From Diphasiastrum complanatum (taxonomy: Eukaryota; Streptophyta; Lycopodiopsida; Lycopodiales; Lycopodiaceae): DNA of 64,000 nucleotides. Below, piece after piece: positions 48,686 to 60,965 of this stretch (its first letter is position 1; the number at the start of each line of letters is the position of its first letter). Under the pieces are notes generated by a model that saw only the letters and a program-made list of their open reading frames with translations, was not told where the DNA came from and ran no database searches. Both the position numbers and the translations under genes were made by a program. The DNA is taken from the NCBI GenBank assembly GCA_029204225.1, contig CM055093.1, positions 25,153,912 through 25,217,911 on the forward strand, given 5' to 3'.

Positions 48686-50420
48686 TCAAAGTCGATGTTG
48701 GAGACTGTCTTCGTCGGAGAGCCTCTGTTGAACTTGAATTCTATAAGTTGGAACTTCGAATTCGATTGGAAGAACCGAGTACATTCCATAGACCAAATAA
48801 AACGGTGTCCTTTTTGTTGTTATCTTCTCTGTATTGTGATATGCCCACAAAACAGAGTGTAACTTTTTATCCCAATCCGACGAATGAGCAGTAGTGATTT
48901 TATTCAGTATTTTGCAAAGAATGCCAATCGCTCGTTCTGTCAAACCGGTGGCTTTCGGGTTGTAAGGCGTTGTTTTCCAGTGCTTTATCATGAAATGATC
49001 CGTTAAGATTTGTATATTGTCATTCAGAAAATGCGTGCCTCTGTCACTGACTAATTCAAGTGGACAACCATATCGAGTAATCACATTTTGAAACAAGAAT
49101 TCAGCAACTGTCGTAGCATCGTTCTTTCGAGTTGCTTCTGCTTCAACCATCTTGGTTGCGTAGTCGATTGCCGCCAATAAATATTTCTTCTTCGTATGTC
49201 GAGTGACCAGCTTGATCGGGCCGACAAAATCAATTCCCCACTTTTCAAATGGAGCAAGGGTAATATTGGAGTTAAAGGCCAATTCATACTTTTCATAGGT
49301 TTGCCTACTCTTTGGCAAGGATCACATTTCTTAATGTACACAACAACATCTTTATACATGGTAGGCCACCGGTATTTTGCATTTAATATCTTGGTTACAG
49401 TGTTCTTTAGAGCATAATGTCCTCCAACATCTTCTGAATTTAGAGCTTTTATAACAGTCTGTATTTCGTCAACTTCTAAACATTGTCGAAGCTCCGCATC
49501 AGGGCCTAGTTTATACAATACTCCTTTTATGATAGTGTAAATGTTGGAAAACAGCCTTTTCTTCTGCCTTATAATTCTTGGGATAGTTCTGATTTATCAA
49601 ATATTCAATAATATTAGAATATAAGAACTTTTCTACATTTAGGAAAAATAAGTCTTCATCAGGAAACTTATTTTCCAATGGCTCATTCACAATTTTATCA
49701 TTCCCAAGTCGTGACAAGAAGTCAACAATGGTAAGGATACTTCCCTTGTCCCATCTGCATGTCAAATGTAAATTCTTGCAATAACAGCACCCACCTCGCT
49801 ATCCTTCTAGAGAGATCAGCTTTATTAACCAAATATTTCAGCGCATAATGGTCCACGTAAAAAATGAATGGATATCCCAACATGTAATGTTGAAACTTCT
49901 TCATTGAGTAGATTAGGCCCAATGCTTCCCTCTCTGTTGACGAATAATTCATTTCTAAACTGGATAACTAGCGCCCTGCATAATAAACTGGATGATCCTT
50001 TTTCAAGTCATCTTTCTGACTTAGGTTCACACCAATTGCAAATGTAGAAACATCTACATATACATGAAATGGACGTACCCAATCTGGGGGCCGTAAGGTA
50101 GGAGCTTTGATTAATGTCTACTTTTGTTGATCAAAAGCTTGTTGTCTCTTTGATGTCCACACATATTCTACATCTTTCTTTAACAATTGAGTTAAGGGAG
50201 AAGAAAGAATTGCGTAATCCTTTACAAATTTTCGATAATAGCCAACATGACCAAAAAAACCTCAAAGTTCTCTCAGGTTGGTTGGTTCTTTTAAGTTCTT
50301 GATTATCTCAACTTTGTTCAATGTCGACTTCGATACCTCTTTCCGATATCCAATGTCCAAGGAGAATTCCTTCCTTCATAGCGAAAAAGCATTTCTCCGG
50401 ATGTAGGCATAGAGAAGTCC
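48686..50420 (-). mobile_element. Degraded Ty3/Gypsy pol fragment (RT end, RNase H, integrase)
   Basis: Read on the minus strand: an RT remnant at about 50400-50310 (CFFAMKEGILLGHWISE, then GIEV); RNase H from about 50090 (VYVDVSTFAIGVNLSQ, then [20 protein letters not shown] at 49940); a linker ([14 protein letters not shown]); an integrase zinc part (GGHYALKNT ... KCDPCQRVGKP, 49430-49300); and an integrase core 49318-48686 with WGIDFVGPI, LVSDRGTHFLND and GLTERAIGIL, so all three catalytic acids remain. Several frame changes and stops break it. Gag and LTRs are not seen. The next 190 bp beyond 48686 are T-rich. Confidence 0.9.
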
Positions 50421-50439
50421 CATAGGATTGTATATGAAT

Positions 50440-52480
50440 GAGAGGTTGGTTTGTATGATGCGGCTCTTCAGTTTACTACAAGCTTGGTGGCCATGACAAC
50501 TATTTTTCTGTGCTCACTCCATAGGGTGGGCTTGTCAATATATAGACATGTCTTATAATATGGGGACTCATTGGATTTGGAATATCTAATGATGGCATGC
50601 ATGTTGCTACCTTGATTTCTTATAATGCAATGTAAATTATTATATTTTTTGATTCTTTTATGTGGATGATCTAAATTTATTTGCATATTTAAAAATGTTT
50701 GGCATGTATTCTCCATTTGCATGTATGGCCAACAAGATTAGTAAGCTCTTTGGACAACAATCATTTGGAAAGATGTCACACCATGGCATCAATAAAAGAT
50801 ACTTATATTTTGTCGATTTTCAAAGAAAAAGGACAATTGTGATTGTACTAATCAATCATTAAGAGTTATTGATTGCTTAATCCAATGATCTATCAAGTTC
50901 TAGGTGTTAGATCTTGATCTAGATGCATTACAATATGATTTAAGCAAGAGCAATGGATCAAATGATTAAAATCTTAGAGGAGCGGCCTCACACGTGTGGA
51001 GGACAGTACCTGTACGGCCTGTAAACAAAAAGTAAAGTACTCAATCTTAGAAATGCATTTCAATCACAAAAACACAAGACAAATGTGGAAAATACAAGCA
51101 AAACTAGAAATTGCCAATGTCTCATCAACTTCTCATTGATTTGGTTGATACCTTAAGTACATACACGAGCTGTGTGCTGTCTGTGAAGGATTTCAGATCA
51201 TTCAAGATCCAATCCATGTCCCTGATCTTTGGTTACAATAAGGAGCAAACCAACAATCTTGCCAATGTAAAAAAATCAGCATCTACATACAAAATGAGAT
51301 GCAAACTCTAAGTGATACTGATCAAACATGAACCAAAACATAAAGTATGTTTGTTGTCCGTACAATTACAGTACCCTACTGTATTTCACACGTGTGGAAC
51401 CGAAAATAGCAAAATATGAGCATTCTACACACAAGATTGCAAGATAACATCAAGAGAGTGCGCCAATGAGTAGTAGAACCCAAAGAGAACCATGTATAAT
51501 GATGAAATGAGAGAGAGAAGGGAGAAGATATGTCTCTCCACAAGTTACATCCTTTTATAGAGTGTCCAAACCCTATTTGGCCATTTGGCTTTCCCTCCAA
51601 AATGTAAACCCTACTATTTTTGGGTCTAGATTAATGTACCCAAAGTTCAAATTTGAATCTCTCTCAAACTCGACTACCAACTTTCCCACACTTTCAAAAA
51701 GTGTTTATTGAATGTATTTTAAACTAATATAACTTCAAAAAGTTTATCTCTAAGTATAAAATGAGTTTTGGCCTCTTATTGACAATTTACCAAAATGTGA
51801 CTAAACTAGACTAAACTAGTTGAAATCTCTCACACTCCCTCTTCAACTAGGTTTGGCATAGTTTTGACAATAGAACTTTGATCCAACTTTAGAATGATCT
51901 CCATCCTAAGTATAGATCTCCTCTAAGGTTATAAAGTATCTTTCATAATTGATATAGAGAATAGTGTCCAAATTGGATGCTTCACTATTTCTTACATCAA
52001 TTTTACACATCAAGATATAACTAGAACATGAAGAACCAAATAGAATGTGAATGAAATGATTCCTCCATGTTTCAAACTTTGAACTCTCTGGAAAATTACA
52101 GCAACCAGACAATAAATGTGAGTGATGACCATTTGCTTGCTTGGCTCCTCCAATTTTGTCCTTTCTTAATATGTCTCCACCATAAAACTCCACGAATGAG
52201 CCTCCATCTCCATCTTGCCACAAGAAACCATCAGACCTTGGAAATCCATGAGTAGGTGAGTACATTAATGATGCAAATCTAGCACCACATGACTCCATAA
52301 ACCAAGTAGAGAATGAATTGTAAAAACAAGAACTTGTCAAATGTGGCATTGTCTTGATATCGTCCTGACCCAATAACACTAATGATATTGACCTCCAACA
52401 TCGACCTCCATGTACAACATTTCAACCTCATGGTTGCTTGAAGCACAAATTTTGATTAGATTATGATAGTAACTGATTAT
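50440..52480. other. Unassigned stretch
   Basis: Only short ORFs without family resemblance occur. CACACGTGTGGA occurs near 50992 and again at 51389; the 51340-51600 part (GAGAGAGAAGGGAGAAG) resembles the LTR-like region at about 41000. Confidence 0.35.
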
Positions 52481-52492
52481 GCAATTAGTTAA

Positions 52493-52615
52493 AGTTTGAT
52501 TACAAGATTGATTAGACCATGATCATCTTGTAAATAAGTAATTATTAGCTTTGATTACAAGATTGATTAGACCATTACCGTCTTGTAAATAATTGATTTA
52601 GTTAAAGTATCATGT
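52493..52615 (+). repeat. Two-copy ~61-bp tandem repeat
   Basis: TTTGATTACAAGATTGATTA plus GACCAT and TCTTGTAAATAA occurs at about 52494 and again at about 52554. Confidence 0.8.
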
Positions 52616-53072
52616 AGATTACGTGGTGTGATATTGGTGTTGTGTTCATCCATTAAGAAGGTGATAAAACAATGGAATCACCAAGAAGAGATACAATTTT
52701 TTGTGTTCATTCATTAAGAAGAAGGAGATAAATAAATGGAATCCCCAAAAGGACACACGATTTTTTGTGGGACTGATCTATATTATTATTATATGACTAC
52801 TTTTTGATATGCCTCCTCCTTTCCTTCATTTGCAAGCAATGGTATGGCATTTTCTATCTATCTATCTATCGGATGCTTTATACCTTTCAACAAGTTTTGA
52901 TGGTGAAGCAAGAAAAGTATGTTGTACATTTTACTACGGCCTGGCAAATCAGTGGCAACAACTCGACAAGAGAAAGGCAAGCGTAGAGACTTTATGCATC
53001 CAACTTCTACTTTTTCAAATATAATTTAGTTATATTAATGTCATTTGCACCCACAAATCAATTAGCATACTG

Positions 53073-53340
53073 ATTTTGCATCATCGAAAGAGAGAGATGA
53101 GCTGATAGTAAAGAGCGAGCTTGTGTGGTGATAGGTAGACTTCAGAATGTTGATTTCCTACTCATTTTGGATCATCGCAAAAGAGAGAGATCAGTAAAGA
53201 GAGAGCTGATCAGTAAAGAGAGAGCTCTTCTAGTGGTTTAGTGGTAGACAGACGTCAGTAATCTGATTTCTTACTCAATTTGCATCATCGCAAGAGAGAG
53301 TGAGAGAGATCAGTAGAGGAGAGCTTGCTTAGTGGTGCAG
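53073..53340 (+). repeat. Three-copy imperfect repeat of ~90-115 bp with GA-rich spacers
   Basis: Units begin TTTTGCATCATCG (53073), TTTTGGATCATCGC (53165) and ATTTGCATCATCGC (53280). Each is followed by AAAGAGAGAGATCAGTAAAG-like sequence and then GAGCT and GTGGT motifs before a GTAGAC or GACG segment. Confidence 0.75.
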
Positions 53341-54905
53341 TAATTTCTCAGTGACGCCAGACCTCCTTTGTGTTCATTGGATTAGACTTACGGTTGATAT
53401 TGATCATGTCAAGCTTTCAGCATCCAGACGTGAGTGAGCCATGCAATCGTGTGCTTCAATATCTTCTATGGTTTCAGTGAGCCTATTCAGTCTGGTGATT
53501 TGTCAGGACAACCGAGTATTTCAGCCTTCCTTACGTGCTTTTGTCTTCTCTCTGGAATGGACTTGATTCCTGCTACAAACCCATAAATCTCTTGAGCTTG
53601 AAGGATGATGTTGATGTTGCTGTTGAACTTCAACCACAATTTCACTCTGCACTTCGCCTTCAACTTCCGGTTATTGTTAATCCCTCCCTGAAATCCTTCA
53701 GATCCCTAAGGTCCCTGAAATCGAGAAAGGGAATTGGAAAACATAGATCAAATCAACTTCACTTCACGATGTCATTCAATGATGACACCGAGAATGTGTA
53801 CGTCCTGAACAGGAAGTCCTCAACAGTAATAAATCACGAGTTATAAGATGTCTGCATCAAATTACTCGACGGTGGCGAAATCTCCAGTTTGGCAGGTACG
53901 AGGATCTTCTTTGGCGTGGCGGTCATTTGGTAAGGAGGTTATCTTTTTTTGGACTAACAAAGTATGGAACTTTGTGCCATACTGGTTGGTTGTCAAGTGG
54001 ATCACAGCACGGAACTAGACTCTTTTTGTACACTTTTATGTCCACCATATCCACACGATTTAAATGTAGCAATTTTGTGACTCAACAGGCCTACGTCAAG
54101 GGAATGTTATGACAAACATATGAATGAGTAAGCGCACAAGAATTCAAGCATTTTACCCTATGGAATTCCCTATTGTTGGAAATTATGCTAAACATGTCTT
54201 TTCTTTTACATGGTTTGCAATGTGTCTCGGTGAAGCAGGCAAATTTATCTAACAATGATGGTGCCAGAGTTGTTGTCTATCGAGTTATAGATACTAATAT
54301 ATTTGAATTTGAAAAGTTAGCCATGGGACATGGTTGGACTACAACAGATATGGCTTACTTCATTGATCATTCCTCTTTGTGATGAAGTCAAAATGTCTCT
54401 GATAAAAACTTTAGACGACCCCAATGGCCATTGTTGCACCATGAGAGAAGGTATCAAGGACACAAATCTTGTTCTTTGTGAGTTCAAGAAAGAACAAAGA
54501 ATTTATGTTTCCTGAGATATGATTTGTGTTATATTTGCTTATGTCCTACCTTCTTTTATGTCCATATACATATGTAAATTGTAAAGAAGAGCATTTTTGG
54601 GATTATAGGTGACATGTTCACCCACTTGCTTGTGAAAAAGTGATGATGGCATTATTGTTAGATTTCTTTTATTAACTAATTCCATTAGTTAACTACTAAA
54701 ATATTCTATCTCAGGATACATGCATCGTGTAGAGTTTGAAGTCTTACATGGACTACATAGTTATAGATGAATTGTGTGTTATCTTGCTTTAATACTTTGA
54801 TAAAGCATTACAAATCTTCATTAACTATGTTTGAGTCAAAGAGTCTTAGAAATTCGCCCACTGAAGAGGCGGAGCTGGCCAAGACAAGGGTGATGTGGTT
54901 TCAGG

Positions 54906-55109
54906 AGCAGAGGTTCCAAAAATCAGAAGATCCAAATTGTCCCCTCATCGGTTGATAGAGACAAGGTGGAACCGTCAGCGAAATCTAATAAGCAAAAGGA
55001 GGTTTCCTTCAAGCTCGTCCAGAACAGTTCGGGAATCACAGGTAGCAAGCAGCAATTAGGGACCACCAACAAGGCCAGTCCATCTCCCTCATTTGGATTC
55101 ACATTTTAA
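54906..55109 (+). other. 67-codon open frame after a TTTCAG site, possible last exon
   Basis: From AGC at 54906 to TAA at 55107-55109 the frame encodes a Lys/Ser-rich, low-complexity peptide ending KASPSPSFGFTF. A TTTCAG acceptor-like sequence ends at 54904. A second frame just upstream (SLRNSPTEEAELAKTR) has similar polar composition. It could be the 3' exon of an unrecognised gene or a decayed copy. Confidence 0.25.
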
Positions 55110-56484
55110 ATGAAATATGATAGGAGCTGGTGACAGTTCCAAAGTTTAACTATTTTCAAGTGAGAGTCGAATACATTTTTCCTGTCATCATCGAAAGAGC
55201 TATTCTCCCCTGTATCTACAATCTGGAGGTTATCGGTTCAGAGTTCCTCTAAACTGTATGGAAGTTGTAGTAGTATTCAGGAGTGATTTGTATTTGGTGC
55301 CCTCGACTTGAAACTGTGATAGGAGGGAGCTTGCTAATCAAGTCTATGCCTGCTTTTCAAAAGTTGGAGGATCCATTTCAGGAATAATTACAGCCATTTT
55401 CTTTATTCACTGATGATAAAGCATTCATCTCTAGGGTGAGCAAATTGGTTAGCTTGTGATGATACTCAAGTTGCTGTTTCACCACAAATTGCCTGGAAAG
55501 TGTTTGTAGTCAAATTTCAAAAATACCAGGATGACACTTTGACTGTGACGACATGTGAAGAATGCAATACACAAGAGTATTAGTGCAAGAGTATTGCACT
55601 TAACAATCACTTCATGATTTAAGCATCAGATCTACCACACAAGAGCCTAAGAGGACAAGACAGTTCTATTGCTTTTTTTAGTAGATTAGCGTACATCCAC
55701 TGGATTTAAAATTTCAAGGAAAGTTACATTTATAATAAGTTTCTTCTGGTCAGGTTGCATAGGCAACGTACTGTTTTATGAAAGTCAGTACCTAGTTGAC
55801 AAATCCTTTTCCCGCCAACATGTTTCTCCATAAACATTGAATTGAAAGTAATATGATGTCCTTCCAAGTTCAAATATCCTGCATTTTGTTCCACTTGAGT
55901 ATATTTTAGATTGAAATCTCCACTGACTTACCGATCACTATTCTTGGTAGAATAAGGTGCCCATTGTGAATAAGCTTGTGAGGTGCAGAAATACAATGCA
56001 AAGGAGAAAATTAAGCATTTAACAACTTTCCTGTTAAGCAGATTCATAACAGTTAATTATGGACTTTGGTTCAAGTTAGATTCATGTTTCACACAGTGGA
56101 GATCATCAAAAGCATTATAGTTAAATTATTCATGCATAATTTGTATATCTATCACGATTAGGAATTGATGAAGTGAGAACAACAAATCCTCAATGTTTCC
56201 AGTATGGCATAGTCTGTCCATATTCTGTTAATAATATATAAGTGCTGCTTTTACTTTTCTTTCTTTTTGTTTTGTGCTAGAATTTTTCTTGATGTTTGTC
56301 ATTTACGTAACTGATCAGCACTGGGTCTACCTTTGAGAATGGATTCATTCAAAACGTAGATTTTACTTCGTGCTTTAGACCGTAAGTAATGCCTGCTGGT
56401 TAAGAATCCCTTTTTATTGACTTTTTTTTATTGCATATACATAGCTCGCTCAAGCTCCGCTCACAAACCCACTAATTTCTGACA
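55110..56484. other. Non-coding stretch, possibly ending in a Copia LTR
   Basis: No gene is supported. The last 200-300 bp before the PBS at 56485 (ending GCTCACAAACCCACTAATTT) are in the position of an LTR, but I could not locate its start. Confidence 0.35.
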
Positions 56485-56496
56485 TGGTAACAGAGC
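56485..56496 (+). other. Copia primer-binding site
   Basis: TGGTAACAGAGC differs by two bases from TGGTATCAGAGC. It lies 131 bp before the gag ATG at 56628. Confidence 0.6.
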
Positions 56497-56627
56497 GGGC
56501 AGTTCAGTAATCTGCACATTGTCTACGGATTATCAAGACTTGTCTCTACCAAGTCGTTGTTCTAGCAAGCGCGTAGCCAACAATATTCTGAAATCGTTGT
56601 ATCTATCAACAATCTCACTCAACTAGA

Positions 56628-58360
56628 ATGGATCTACCTTCTAGTTCTTTTGTCATCGAGAGACTCGATGGAAGTAACTGCCATCTTTGGAAGTTCAAAA
56701 TGAAGACCATACTATTAGCTAAGGGACTATGGGACATTGTTGACGGCACATATCTGAAGCCAGAAGGTGAAGCAGCTGCTATCACCAAATGGAAACTAAA
56801 GGATGGCAAGGCATCTGCCTACATCACTCTCAACAATAGAGACACCCAAATCAATCATATAAGAACAGCTCAGACGGTCAAGGATGCATGGGACATCCTA
56901 GCAACTCTATGACATCAAGGATCTCACTTCTAAACTCCATTTGAAAAAAAAAAATTCTCACTGAGAATGACTAAGGCAACAAGTGTTCGAGTCATCTCAA
57001 CACTTTTCAAAATCTCATGGAGCAAATGAATTCAATTGGCTCAGAAATTCAAAACTCCGATCTTGTTATGACTATTATCGAGTCCGCCTGAAGCCTATGA
57101 AAATTGGGTAATGGCAATTTTGATCCAGGAGCACCTAACTCTATCAAGAATAATTTCACTTCTTCTACAAGAAGAAATCAAGAGATCAACCTCCTCCTCA
57201 AGCTCATGATTAGATCCACGGGCATTATATTCCAAACATCAAAAGTTTAGATCATATAGATCTACACAATCAGATTATCCTAACAAAAAGAGCAATTTGC
57301 AGTCTGGTTCGAATTTTGACTCCTGTTCGAATTTTAGCTCAAGTTCGAATTCTGGCTCAAGTTCAAGTTCGAATTCTTCTTCATCATTCCAGCCAAAGCA
57401 GAATCTATTCTGCAAATACTGTAAGAGAACTGGCCATCTTGTCAGGGACTGCAGAACTTTAAAATTCGACAATGAGAAAAAGCAGCAGTTCCAACAACAA
57501 ACAAATTCTGCTTCAACCAATTTTTCAATCCAACAACAAAATGAAGATGAAACTGCCTTCTTGACCAAGGTCGAAAATTTATAGGATATCGATTCTTGGT
57601 ACTTGGACTCTGGAGCAATACAACACGTGACTCACCATCGTGACTGGTAACAAAGCTACAAGACCTTCACTCATTCTAGAGTTGTACAACTTGGAGACAA
57701 CTCATCTCACTCCATTGAAGTTGAAGGAACAGTCAAGAATTCTAGAAAGGTGATGTTCGGTTGTTGTCCAATGTTTTATATATTTCGAACCTTACCAAAA
57801 ATCTGCTCTCAGTTAGCAAAATTAAAGATTTGGGTCATAAGGTCAAATTCGACACACAAAGCTGCACAATTTTTGACAAGTTCCGAAAAGTTTTAGCTTT
57901 CGGGAGAAGAAGTGGCAATCTTTACAAAATCAGCCACTACAGTTATTCTAATTGTCAAGCTCTTTACACTTCCACTTCTAAATCAGTTGATATGCCTTTG
58001 CATTTCAGATTAGGCCATCACAATTGTAATAGTATTCAACAAATGTCCAAACAGAATTCAGTACAAGATCAGTCTCCAATTAGCAAATCCAAATCTTCAT
58101 GCAAAAGCTGTATAATCAGCAAGCATGCTAGAAGTCCTACAATTTCCGATACAGTCCATACTTCTAGAAATTTGCTAGATCTTGCACACATGGACATTTG
58201 TGGCCCTATGCATACTGTTTCCACAGGGGGGGGGGGGGGGGCGTCTACTTATTGAATTTTATTGATGACTTCTCTCGGAGATTTGCAACTTATTTCTTGA
58301 AGGAAACATTTGATACCTTCAAATTCTTCATGCAGTTCAACACATCAGGTTTATCTTTAC
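56628..58360 (+). mobile_element. Decayed Ty1/Copia retrotransposon, truncated in integrase
   Basis: Gag starts MDLPSSSFVIERLDGSNCHL then WKFKMKTILL (56628) and breaks at 56910. A knuckle CKYCKRTGHLVRDC lies at 57412-57455 after a Ser-rich stretch made of repeated TTCGAATT-type codons. Protease reads WYLDSGAIQHVTHH (57597), with the DSGA site intact, then a TAA. Gag-pre-integrase (57761-58130) has LPLHFRLGHHNCNS and CKSCIISKHARSP. The integrase start has HMDICGPMHT, then a 16-G run at 58226-58241 breaks the frame. YLLNFIDDFSRRFATYFL follows, and homology ends near 58350. RT is absent. Confidence 0.88.
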
Positions 58361-59329
58361 TAAGCCTAACCATTGGGTTTAAGAGCTTAGTCATGTTATG
58401 CAAATTCCTAGTGAAGCTTTTTTGCATCTAGCAAGGAGAATCTTGTGGCACTTCTTTCGTACTAGTGATTTTGGCAATGGGCATGAAACATCACCAAGTA
58501 TGGCAGGAGTATTTTCATATTCAAAGCTTGTTGGAAATCATGTGGAAATGAAGGGAACAAGTTCATGTTAATTGCTTGAGGAAGATAGAGTTGGAGCTTG
58601 GAAATCAAGGTAGGAAATTACAAGTTTTTGAATATCTACAAACACATGATGAATCTAATTTCTCATCATTATACAGGTTTGGATGGACTCATGGAGGTTT
58701 CAGAGGCCTGGTTGTATAACAACCTTAGGACATAACTCTACAAAATCTTCTCTCTTTTTCACCATCATATTCACTCCTCTCATTTTCTCTCCTCTCATAA
58801 GTAACCCCTCACCAAGGCTGACATCTCTATAAGAAAAAATACTCTCCTTTTTTGAAAAAACACATCTATACCACTTACTCTTTCCATAACAAACTACAAA
58901 AAACACTTTTTGTGGTTGTCACATCCTCCCTAGACATATCCTCTAGAAAAACGTGTAAATAACAAGTACTAGCAAAGTCACTCAAAAAATCTATCTCAAT
59001 CTCTTTCCAAAACATGAACTCTTCTCCATGATAATTCATACCTTGACCATTCCTTGATACATAGAGACCATTTACCATGCTTGTGTTGTCATATGTGCTT
59101 GAAGTAAACCCTTCTAAGTCACAAAAGTCATTGCTTGTTGAAAAATGACATCTTTGATCCTACCAAAGGAATCCATGCAACTTGGATCAAAAGAATCAAC
59201 ACAAAATGCAAGGGTAGACATGCTACCTCCAAGGCTAAGCATGCCTCTATCAAAGCAAATCAGACCGCCACCATCTCTAGGAGTGCCATCACTAAAATCA
59301 CTAGTGCCATTGCTTTGATTACAACAACT

Positions 59330-59620
59330 AATAGTTGTCTCTCTATGCCTCATAAAGCATCCACTTGCACAATGAACAAATTCACCACAATACAAGCATT
59401 GAACTTGAGAATTGTTCATGTTACCTTCATGTAAAGAAGTACACCCTTCCACAATGAACCTGGATCTTTGCTTGTTGCCCCTCTTGGACTATTCTTTATC
59501 TTTATATTGTTGAAAAAGTCTTTTTCATTTTCCTTTGAGTTGTTTGGTTGATGCTTCCCCCTTACTTGCATGTTGGCAAGTCAAAAGTCCTTTCTCACCA
59601 ACTCACTAGGCAATTCCTTC
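59330..59620 (-). pseudogene. Copia gag zinc-knuckle fragment
   Basis: Minus-strand CLYCGEFVHCASGC (about 59400-59355) is a CX2CX4HX4C knuckle. Upstream, in another frame with stops, lie basic residues typical of late gag. No ends are seen. The ORF continues to 59114 without further recognisable motifs. Confidence 0.55.
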
Positions 59621-59639
59621 AAGGTAGGTACCTCTTCAT

Positions 59640-59949
59640 TGTGAAAAGTTTTTACACTTGGTATGTGTGTTTGGGGTGCTAGGCATTAAACCTAGGACCT
59701 CCCCCATTCCAGTGGGATGCTCTACCATTAAGGTACTCATCCATTTGTTTCCTAGAGTGTTGTGAAAGGGCTATAGCTAGCGTTGACACTTTCTAACACT
59801 CCACCTCAAGGAATAGCCCTTTTTAGCTACTGCCTACCTAGACCACACCCACAACCATGGCTCTGATACCATGTGAAAAGTTTTTACACTTGGTGTGTGT
59901 GGTCGGGCTAGAAATTGAACCTAGGACCTCCCCCATTCTGGTGGGATGT
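59640..59949 (-). mobile_element. TRIM-like miniature LTR retrotransposon with a tRNA-like LTR
   Basis: In minus orientation: a truncated 5' LTR (59949-59872, ending TTTTCACA); then PBS TGGTATCAGAGC (59871-59860), a perfect match to the Copia consensus; then 60 bp of internal sequence with polypurine TTGAGGTGGAG; then a 3' LTR starting TGTTAGAAAG at 59798 and ending TTTTCACA at 59640 (159 bp). The two LTRs match over about 78 bp (59640-59717 against 59872-59949) with roughly a dozen differences. No coding capacity exists. The terminal repeats, PBS and PPT define a TRIM; the very short interior (73 bp) is below the usual TRIM range. Confidence 0.78.
59675..59742 (-). promoter_or_regulatory. 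tRNA-like Pol III promoter (A and B box) inside the TRIM LTR
   Basis: On the minus strand, GAGTACCTTAATGGTAGAGC resembles the tRNA D-arm/A box (TAGCTCAGTTGGTAGAGC), and about 30 bases later GGTCCTAGGTTTAATGCC resembles the T-arm/B box. In the other LTR copy the B box reads GGTTCAATTTC, closer to consensus. The spacing is tRNA-like. A complete foldable tRNA with a paired acceptor stem is not evident. Confidence 0.55.
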
Positions 59950-60965
59950 TGTAATTTGTAGAGACAAATTGCCCCAAAGAAATAAAGACTTTCCCAGCTT
60001 CTAACTCCATATAGACTTTGATTATATGAAACTACCAATGACCATTATTCTTTTTGGATATTGTTTGAATTTTCTACTCTAATGATTTGAGTATGTAGGT
60101 ATTACTACCTATAGAACTAAGAACCTATTATGAGCCATAACTGATGGTATGGAAACTGACCTTTATTTGAGGATATGTTCAGGTACTTATGAAAGTGCTG
60201 AAGAACAAGAACAAGAATAAGAAGCCTTCTGGGCTTAAGGACTGACCTTACTTTGAAGGTGTGTGTAGCTACTCATGAAAGTGCCTGAAGGACCAGAACA
60301 GGAACAAGAAGCTTTCAAAGCTATATACTATTTACAAGAAGACTTATTTCTAAGTCTATAATGAAGGCTCATAGGAGTCTATAAGGAAGGCTTATTACTA
60401 CTGTTGAAATTTCACAATTCTATTTTGGTCCCATGCATTGTAATTGGCGAGAAGGCCATGTAAATAGATGCCACACGTGCCAAATCACATAGAATGCTTT
60501 CCAAAGACTTCATTCCTCATATTACATTGTGATAGCATCTTTGAAATGAGGCCAAAGTGTGCTTAGATAAGCTAGAGAAATTCTAAGAGCTAAAAATAGC
60601 ATGTTTTACATTGTTTTTGGATCTTGAGATCTTGACCCCATATTAGGGTGGATCCAATGACCTATGATGTTAGGATTAGGTTATGATAAGTACAGAGATG
60701 CCCTAAAACATTCAGATCCAAGGTTGAAATGTATAAATGTATCATGGGATCTCCATCCAAATATCAAGAGAAGTCAAGTTTTTCCACCTCTAGATCTATC
60801 ATCATTGTCCTTTGGTGGCGAGTTCTAGCTATTGGATGTGAGTGTTCTTATGCATTAATTGCTTGGTTTGGAAGGTACTGAACTTGTTTACAGGTCTGAG
60901 AAGCTTTTTGTACTTTTCTTTGGCTCATTTGATCAAATCTATGTGCCTAATGTGGTGCCTATCTT
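59950..60965. other. Stretch upstream of the 61-kb gag
   Basis: No gene is supported. A phrase (GAAAGTGC[CT]TGAAG-A-CAAGAACA then AGAAGC) repeats about 80 bp apart at 60190 and 60270. The part next to 60966 is probably the leader of the gag-bearing element. Confidence 0.35.

Noticed and set aside
59675-59742. A genuine tRNA gene
   Set aside because: A- and B-box-like parts are present, but no paired acceptor stem or credible anticodon arm is visible and the sequence is embedded in an LTR.
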